NCBI GenBank assembly: GCA_900169235.1
Contig: FWCC01000072.1
Coordinates: forward strand, 1-64,000
Length of the DNA stretch: 64,000 nucleotides
Source of the DNA: Zarea fungicola
Lineage: Eukaryota > Ascomycota > Sordariomycetes > Hypocreales > Cordycipitaceae
Reading direction: 5' to 3'
Position 1 is the stretch's first letter; the number at the start of each line of letters is the position of its first letter. Positions 56,698 through 64,000 of the stretch are shown in pieces. The notes beneath the pieces are model-generated. The model saw only the letters and a list, made by a program, of their open reading frames with translations, did no database searches and was not told the origin of the DNA. The position numbers were made by a program, and so were the translations under genes.

Positions 56698-59600
56698 TTA
56701 GAACAAGCGGGCCTTGGAGACGTCGGTCGACGTGGCGCCACCATCGGCGGCCTTTGTTCCTGTCTCTGTCCTGTTTTGGGTGTTATTGTTGCGCAGGCCC
56801 CATGGCTGCAAAAGGCCCAGGCCAGCAATACCAGTGGTGTCACCAGGCTTGGCACCCAAAGCGTTAAATATGGTGTCACCCAGGAACTTCTGGCCGATTA
56901 CGCCAGGTGCAACAACAAGTGCAAGGAAGAGCACGAATAAAACAAAATAGAGAATGGCAAAACGAACCACGCGTCTGCGTCGAAGCTTCGACTGCTTCAT
57001 TGAGTAGATAGGCGGGCGGATTTGGCGGCTGTGACACAATGTTAATTTTATCTCGTTATAGAGCACAAAGTATACGTACCTAGGCAGTAGCCAGAAGAGC
57101 ATCATGGAATGTAGCTTATCAATCTGCGGGATGAGTATGAGGGGAGCCATCAAGAATAGCAGCCAGTGTCCCAGGATAAAGTCCGCAGAGAACATGCTGA
57201 GCTCTGTAATTTTGCAAAGAAATTCTCGTGCGGGTTGTGACACCGAGTGCCATCCCATTGAGTACCACTTTCCGTTCCAAAAGGCGATATTGGACTGGTC
57301 CGTCTTGAACTCTCTTGTGAGCGCCAGACTCACAATGAGCTTGAAAATGAAGCGCTGGATGCACATGGCAGCAATGATGCCAGAAAGAGTCTTGGCAAAA
57401 TTGAAGCCTTCTAGGACATACATGACCTCAAAGAAGATGATCATGAATACAGCAGCAAGACCGTGGGCGATACCAGCCAAAACCGGTCCAAACTTCTTGC
57501 AGCACATGTTTAGAAGAGGGCCCATGCAGCAGGCCATACCAAACATAGCAGCGAGAACACCGGCGTTGACACCGATTGGCGCAAAAGCCACAATTGCCAG
57601 ACGAATGATGCCGCCCGAAGGGCCAATGTTGAACTTAGGGTTGGGATTGTTGTCGTCACTAACGCCGGTCTGTGCATTCATGTATAGATACGCAATAGTT
57701 GTCGTGGCAGCAAGCAGAAGCGGTGTAAGAATCTCTGTCAAAAAGATGTTCGCAATAGCCGCGCGGGGTACATCAGCCGACATCTTTGCTGAAGCATCTC
57801 CGATAACCTTGCGCTTGTACCCGGTGATGCGTGTGCGCGACAGGCGGCAGAAGGAAATCCATGAAGAGGCATGTGAGCGAGAGTTTCCTCGCGAGAGCCA
57901 GCGAAGGAAATCACGGTAGTCGATAAAGAAATCTGTCCATGCAAACTGATGGGGATTATACAAGAACGGCGAGATGATAAGACCAAGCAAGACAATCCAG
58001 AAGTATGTCAAAGCAGGCTGCCATGCTGTGGAAGTGGCAAAGAGGAGCATCAGCAGCAATCTGGCGCCAAAATAAATGGACTGGCCAGCAAAGCGAGAAT
58101 ACAAAACTCCAAATGGAATGCGGGCCGTTGCAAACCCACGGCCAGTACCGATATATCGAGCGCCTCCAAATGCCAGATCTTGCTGGACAGAATTGGCATA
58201 AATCTGACAAACGAACACTTCGAAGAATGGAGACAGAGAGCAGAACTGCTTGATGAAACGGAGGGCTGCACGCCAGACGCCGCGCTCTGTCAGCTCTTGG
58301 ACAATGAGGGGAACGAATGAAATGAAGAAGACGAAGAAAATAGAAATAATGCAGCGGTAAATCCAGCCCATCAGTTCATCCGTATTGGAGCATTTTGTAG
58401 GGTACAGTGGATCAGTAATAGGTTTTCGAGTGTCGTAGTCGCAGCGTATAGTTTCGTGTCGAAGGGCACCGATACCCATCAGTGTCAGCATAAAGCATTG
58501 TACCGAGAGCATAATGAACATGTTATTGACGTGGAAGCCAGCATGTGCATAGTAAAACGAGAGGAATCTGTCGAGTGGAAGTTGAGTGCCAAGGTAGTAG
58601 TACTCTCGAGAAAGCCACTGCTCTCCCATACCGGTACCGATCTTGGTTGTGAAGTTCAAAATAGAGCCAAATCCAAGATCACGACCCTTGCCGCACTGAT
58701 AGTACTCGCAGTGTTTGATGCGGCCACCTCGGACGAGGGCATTCATGCCAGCAAAAATATCCTCGTTCAGATGTAGTCCTTTTTGAGCTTTGGATACACC
58801 GCCACGCGTGGTCATGAAAATACCATTGAGAAAGTCGGGATGGCCGTAGTGAAGTTTACCACCAATCTGAGCCATGGTACGAGCGAAAAGGGTGCCAAAA
58901 GTTTGTTCCTTTCCAGCGGCAACATCACCTAGAATACCGATATTCTCCGAAAAGATGTACTCTCTGGCACCTAGAATGGCAACAGGCGTGTGCACATCGT
59001 TCTTTACGCCAGGAGTATAAGGCGACTGGTTGTCTGCCTTCATCTCCTCAAACTCTGCGAGAACGCTGCGAATCTTGAGACATTCTTCTAGGTAGTTATC
59101 TTGATTGGCATCGATGAGCTGAATGTACTCGCCACGATAAAAGATTAGAGCATGATTCTGGTTGTCAGATTTACCGTCCCCAAGTACAGGGTTACCTGAG
59201 AGTTGAACCCTAAACTTAGGTCGCCTCATGCCATTTTCCATGATTTCCGAGTGACCATCAATGAGAGCCGAGTACAGACGAGGCTCCTCACCTTCCGTAA
59301 CAGGAGGTTCCTCGTCCAGGTAAGCAATTTGAAGATCTGGGTAAGCACGTAGTAAGAATTCAGCGTTTTCCATCTCCTCCTTCTTGAATTTTGAGTAGCG
59401 CTGCATAGAAACCACGAGCTTAAACTTGCGGCGGGCCATTCTTTCCAGTTCACGCTCGAGTTTCTCTGAATTTCCACCAAACATTTGAACAACTTCAGGA
59501 TTCTCAACACGATAAAGAAGCTTGATGGCGCGACTATAGTTCATGAAACCAGAGACGGTGCGGTAAAGTGTCTGAGACCGAAGGGACGCCCAAATACGAG

Positions 59601-62600
59601 TGCGAAGCGTGTATTCAGGGGCGGACGATTTGAAACCGATGCAGTAGAAGGGCAAATCATCGATCTTACTCTTGGCCGTGTCCTTTTCACCCTTTTCTGG
59701 TTCACCATTCATTTGAGCTGTTTCATCCGCCAAGATCTTAGTATCCTTAACAAAGCATTCCCATTCATGGGGATGCAGCTGCTTGAGATATTCCAACAAT
59801 GTCACACGCGAGTAGGGTTCATCTTCGCGGATAATTTCTCGGAGTGAGAGAAGAATCTTTTCGCTGTAGTGTGGGATCATGACAGTAAATGTGGGCATGT
59901 TATCGACTGGAACTGGTTCAGGAATTGGCGTGGAGAGAGATTGGGCAAAGAATGATATGCGTCGCTCAGCCTCGCTCTGGCTTGGGAAAAATTCAGTCTT
60001 GAAAGAATGATCTTCTTGAGAGACAAAGAATGTGGGCGCTCGCAGTGTTCGCTTGCCCTCCTGTTCCGATGGGACTTGATGATAAAGAAGTTTCTGCACA
60101 TGGTCGATAGCAAGCAGGTGCTCACGGTACATGGAGATGATGATGGCGTTCCAAACTTGGGAAATGAGAACCTTGGGCTTGTATTTGATCTCCATATCTG
60201 TCGTTGCCAGAACCTTCGAGTAGATTCGCTTGGGCAGCCTTGAAAAAATATTTCGCCAAGGCGTCCAGATCGATGAACCAATGTAGAATGACCGTGCGAT
60301 AGAAAACACAGTATTCAAGATGACATAGAAAAGATACGTGTCCAAGAAGAAGAAAATCAAGTCGGTGAATGTCATTAGAATAAGCACAATTGTGGGTTGA
60401 TGTGAGCACAATATGGATGCAGTTTTGGCGTCCTTGGAGATCATTGAGTCACCCAAACACTCGATCCTCATGATGGAGAGATAACGGATAGGATCACGGA
60501 ATGAAAGAGTGAGATAAACGTAAGATTCACCAAACTTGGCGCCAAATACAGTTAGCCAGAGGCCGAACGACATGGCCATATCATTACCCTTGAGGCGAGG
60601 GTAACTGGCTGTGAAGGTTTGGCTGGCAACATATCGACGCGACTTATTTGTCAGATAGCTTCCGAAGAGACCGCCCAGAGGCATCACCGAGAAGAAGAGA
60701 AAGGTGAGAATTGCAATGATGAAGTGCACAATACCAATAGCCTTGTCAATGGGAGTATCCTTATTCTTCTCATCCGCAGTAGGTTTGTCTCGGTTTCCGT
60801 GAAGCATGAAGACTTTGACACCTGGTCCGACATTGAGAACGAGGATGACAAGCAAGAACAGTAAGCGCTTTGTAAGATGCTGGGCTCCCGCCCAGCGACG
60901 TGGTACATATGCCCACTCGGCTAATGTGGCGAAAATTTGAATGAGAGAAGCGATGGCACCGCCGAATCCAACGATAGAGAACTGCTTGGATGCGGGTGGC
61001 TGATTGTCCTTCTGCTGCTGGTACTGGTATGTAATCAGAGATGGTGCGTTGTGGGATGTATAAAACCAGAACATGGTGAGATGAATGACCCAGATGCGAT
61101 TGAAGTTAAGTAGCAAGTGGAACCACGATCGTGACTCTTTATAGGTTTTGAAGAAGCACTTTTTCCAGTTCACTTCCTTGAGTTTCAGATAGCGCTCAGC
61201 GGGAGGGAGATCCACAAGCTTGCTCTTATCCTCAAGGACAATGCGTTCAATGCCTTCAGGGTACCAAAAGAGCTGATTGCAGTCATCGTAGCCAATGATG
61301 TGCTTGTGGTCACGTTCTCTGCGAACATAGACACCATTGAGGATTTCATATCCTTGATCACGGCAATACTGGTAGAGCGGTGTTATAACATTGTTCAAAA
61401 AGGTGAACTCTTCAACAGGCTCGACAAGAGCTTGACAAGCAGGTGAATTGAGATAATCATCCGCACATTTGAAAATGAAGCACAGACATTCGGGCATGAA
61501 TCTAACCTGGTTGGCTTCACCCCAGCAAAGGAGGTAGAGCGCAACTTGGCGGACGCGATCATACTGCGACATGCGGTTCATACGGGTCTTCCAACGGTAC
61601 TCCGCAGCCTCGAGGCTATCGTCACCCTCAAGTTCTTGGAGGGTCTCGGCCTCATTGGCGGCATCGCCTCCTTTCTTTTTGTTTTTCTTGGCCTTGCGCT
61701 TTCTGTTCTTAGTCGAAGAATTGGCGAATCCGACAGAGTCGTCGAGGTCAAGATGGGCTGCAAAGTACCATTTGCGGTAGTTGGCATTGTCGCCACCAAT
61801 GTAATCAGCATGAAGGGAAAGGAGAGCCTGGTTTGGGGTCATGCGAGAGGCTCTAGAGTCTAGAAGTGTCATGAGATGATCATACATGTTGCGCATGCTG
61901 TCTCGCTGAAATCCAAATTTTGAAGTGAGATCGAGAAAAATGTCCTCAATCTCTTCCTTGGACAGAGGAATCTGAGCATCCGAGGTCCAGGCTGGGTAAG
62001 GCTCTTTGGAGCGCTGGCTTGCCATTCCATTGCCATACTCCATGCCGTAGTTGGGTGTTGACGCCCCAGAAGATCTGTTTCCGCCATATGACATTTGGGA
62101 AGATGGTGGACGGTAGCCGCGTCCTCCGTCTCCATATCCATTGTATTGCTCATCACCGCGGCCGTAGTAGTCCATCTCGGCAGCGCGAGCCATGTCCGAC
62201 CTCATGGTGAAATCGCTAAACGTCTCGGATTCTTCCTCAGATCCATGGCGATTACCGTGGCCTTCGCCATGGGCGTAGCCTTGATTGTAGTCGTGGTCAT
62301 AATATCCTTGATTGTTCTGGTAATATTCATCCTGGTACTGATCATGGCCATCATAATAACCTCCATCTTGATGGTACGGGTTATTAGCATCCGCGTGGTA
62401 ATAGCCCCTATGCAAGGTTAGCGTACGTAGTTACTATGAGACGAGGAACTTGAGAGAACTCACGACTCGTCATAGTAGCCATCACCTTGAGCACCATGCT
62501 CGCCACCATGAGCGGGATGCTCACCATGGCCGTGGTCATAGTACTGGTCATCTTGATAGTAGCCGTCGCCTTGTCCACTGTGACCATAGCCTTGATCGTA

Positions 62601-62669
62601 ATGGTCACCGCCGGCCGGGTGGCCAGCTGCTTGCTGTCCACCTTGCTGACCACCTTGGTAGCCAGACAT
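56698..62669 (-). CDS. FKS1: 1,3-beta-glucan synthase catalytic subunit
   Basis: Three exons: 62669-62464, 62407-57080 and 57028-56698, with introns of 56 and 51 nt and 1954 residues, the usual Fks1 length. It is a GT48 plasma-membrane enzyme that makes the main wall glucan from UDP-glucose and is the target of echinocandins. The N-terminus is rich in Gly, Tyr, Gln and His (about 1-180). The FKS1 N-terminal domain follows ([20 protein letters not shown]), then two blocks of membrane helices around a large cytosolic catalytic region ([38 protein letters not shown]). Hot spot 1 reads YLTLSFRDP (700-708) and hot spot 2 falls near GWIYRCIIS. The last intron is 51 nt, free of stops and in frame; leaving it in would insert 17 residues before [10 protein letters not shown]. 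Confidence 0.97.
57029..57079 (-). other. 51-nt stop-free intron in FKS1
   Basis: GTACGT donor and GTCACAG acceptor with an AATTAACAT branch-like site. Removal restores the conserved [13 protein letters not shown] sequence found in Fks1 proteins. Length is a multiple of three. Confidence 0.88.
60490..60516 (-). other. FKS1: FKS1 echinocandin hot spot 1
   Basis: Codes for YLTLSFRDP, residues 700-708. The first position is Tyr where susceptible Candida and Aspergillus enzymes have Phe; the Ser corresponding to the commonly mutated serine is retained. Confidence 0.85.
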
Positions 62670-64000
62670 GTTATTTGAGATATTGAGCTATTGTTAATGA
62701 GTTTTAGCATCACAGATCAGTTGGCTCGGGCCTCGGGCGGAAGCGTCGAACATACAGGTGGCTCTTATTGAAGCATTGATTCCGGCGTATGCGTCGAGAG
62801 GCAATAATATCTCCGAGTTGGAAGAACTGTCAGTCGAGTGTATGCTGCCCGATATGTTGTAGATGTTGTCGTGGGACAGAAACAGTAACCAGTACTGGCA
62901 ATTGCACTAATCTCGGCGAGATATTGATTGTGCAGGAAAGCGAATGTCGTCGTGGATGGAAGGTCCTGCCTGGGTGAGAATGCAGCAAGACTGCGCCGTG
63001 TAAGGAAAGTAGACGAAGAAGAAAACGAAAGTAGACTGTTCACTGCACGCGAGGCGGGTAGCAGAAAGGAGGGTGAGACAACAAAGGGAGGGTGATGCCC
63101 ATATAGAGCAGTAGTGTTGACTTTCTCCTCGCCGTCAATATGGTTGATTTTGGATGAGAGGTGAAGGACAGTTTGGTTCACGAAAATCTAGAGGAAGGGG
63201 GGGGCTGAACAGGGGGCGGGAATGTGGCGGTGCGTTGATTCGTGTTTTGCTGTAGCTAAAGAGGCCCCACCGATGGTACCTTGGTTTGACTGCGTTGCAA
63301 TGGCCAACTTTTGCGCATTTGCGGATGGATAACACAGCAGTGAGCTGCATTATGGAGCACTGCACTCAATTTGACAGTGTCCAGCACATCGGTTAGCAGG
63401 CATTGGCACTGTACCAATTCTTACAGGTGGTCGCGGTGGGTCCGCCTGGCAACCCAAAGTATGAGAACGCCCTGAAGATGCCCCTCTTCCGTCTGTTTAG
63501 GCTCTGTCGAGGTCCTCCGAGGCCCTCTTTGACCCTCTTTGGCCCTGTATTCCAGGGGCAACATTCGTGCCGTGATCCACTATGTCCGGCTTATCCGTCG
63601 ATTGCCCATGAGTTAACAGGGAGCTAGTTAGGAAAAAGTTTGCAAAACAGGTATCCTTGGAACTTCAGAGAAATGATCGCTCGCACCGCACGTAGCCTAC
63701 AGGATTGCTCTGATGAAGTTGTCAGCTTCTGCTCTGTTTATCCACCAGTATTCGACTCCATACCTCTCTGCTACTGTGTGTAATTCTCCGACGAATATCT
63801 CAGGTTTTACGCCTCATAAATATATTGAACAGGGTAGGGGGGACTTGATGCATTGTGTCATCATAGAAGCCGCACCACCCACATTCAATGCTGCTGAAAT
63901 ATCAGGGGCGGACCAGACTCAAACAACCAAGGCTACATGCTCATGCCTTGGATAATCGACGACTAGGTTCGAGCTACGTGGCTGCAAGGGTATGGCAATA
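62670..64000. promoter_or_regulatory. FKS1 upstream region (right edge)
   Basis: A 1.33-kb stretch upstream of FKS1. It has G-rich runs (GGGGGGGG near 63197) that include STRE-like CCCCT on the reverse strand, and a short imperfect repeat GGCCCTCTTTGACCCTCTTTGGCCCT near 63520-63546. No convincing reading frame; it may reach toward a gene beyond the window. Confidence 0.4.

Noticed and set aside
57104..57919. 271-codon plus-strand frame opposite FKS1
   Set aside because: Despite its length it is the antisense of conserved FKS1 membrane helices; no independent motif.
63968..63985. GGTTCGAGCT word resembling a tRNA T-loop
   Set aside because: No matching acceptor, D-arm or anticodon arm can be built around it.

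Overview
The window is nuclear DNA of a filamentous ascomycete, most likely a Sordariomycete of the order Hypocreales. The evidence is short GT-AG introns (mostly 45-120 nt) with CTAAC/CTAAT branch points, compact gene spacing, and a gene set that includes a White Collar-1 photoreceptor, an Fks1-type glucan synthase and a prenylated Chs4/Skt5. The order is inferred from protein character, not from a search. I reassembled 17 protein-coding genes. For 16 of them the joined exons give a whole number of codons; one (45897-48572) could not be joined cleanly. I recognised no tRNA, rRNA, CRISPR array or intact transposon.

Left third (1-24 kb): a 1.9-kb gene-poor flank with one strong GC-rich hairpin; a fungal membrane protein (DUF2434 type) divergent from the Golgi tether subunit COG5; a three-repeat gelsolin protein; a GFA-fold zinc protein; an EI24/RRT8-like membrane protein; a secreted Ser/Thr-rich wall protein; a monocarboxylate-type MFS transporter; the chitin synthase activator Chs4/Skt5; and the proteasome subunit Rpn12.

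Middle (24-45 kb): coatomer alpha is divergent from the ER folding sensor UGGT, so a COPI coat gene and an ER quality-control gene share one promoter region. These are followed by wc-1, the Kap121/IPO5 importin and the CBS-domain protein Sds23/Moc1.

Right third (45-64 kb): a STAND-type N-terminus plus TPR gene with an apparent frameshift; an NYN-domain protein; a GH17 wall glucanase; the sphingolipid enzyme LCB1; and the 1,3-beta-glucan synthase FKS1. The last three lie in tandem on the minus strand and bear on glucan-wall and plasma-membrane biology.

Most of the content is conserved housekeeping and cell-surface machinery. I do not see a clear undescribed system. The points most worth a second look are: the CaaX box of Chs4, which exists only after splicing of a 12-nt final exon; stop-free introns of 3n length in FKS1 and in the wall protein, which make unspliced models look intact; the tyrosine at the first position of the FKS1 echinocandin hot spot; the broken frame in the STAND/TPR gene; and the repeat and processing-site architecture of the secreted Ser/Thr-rich protein.
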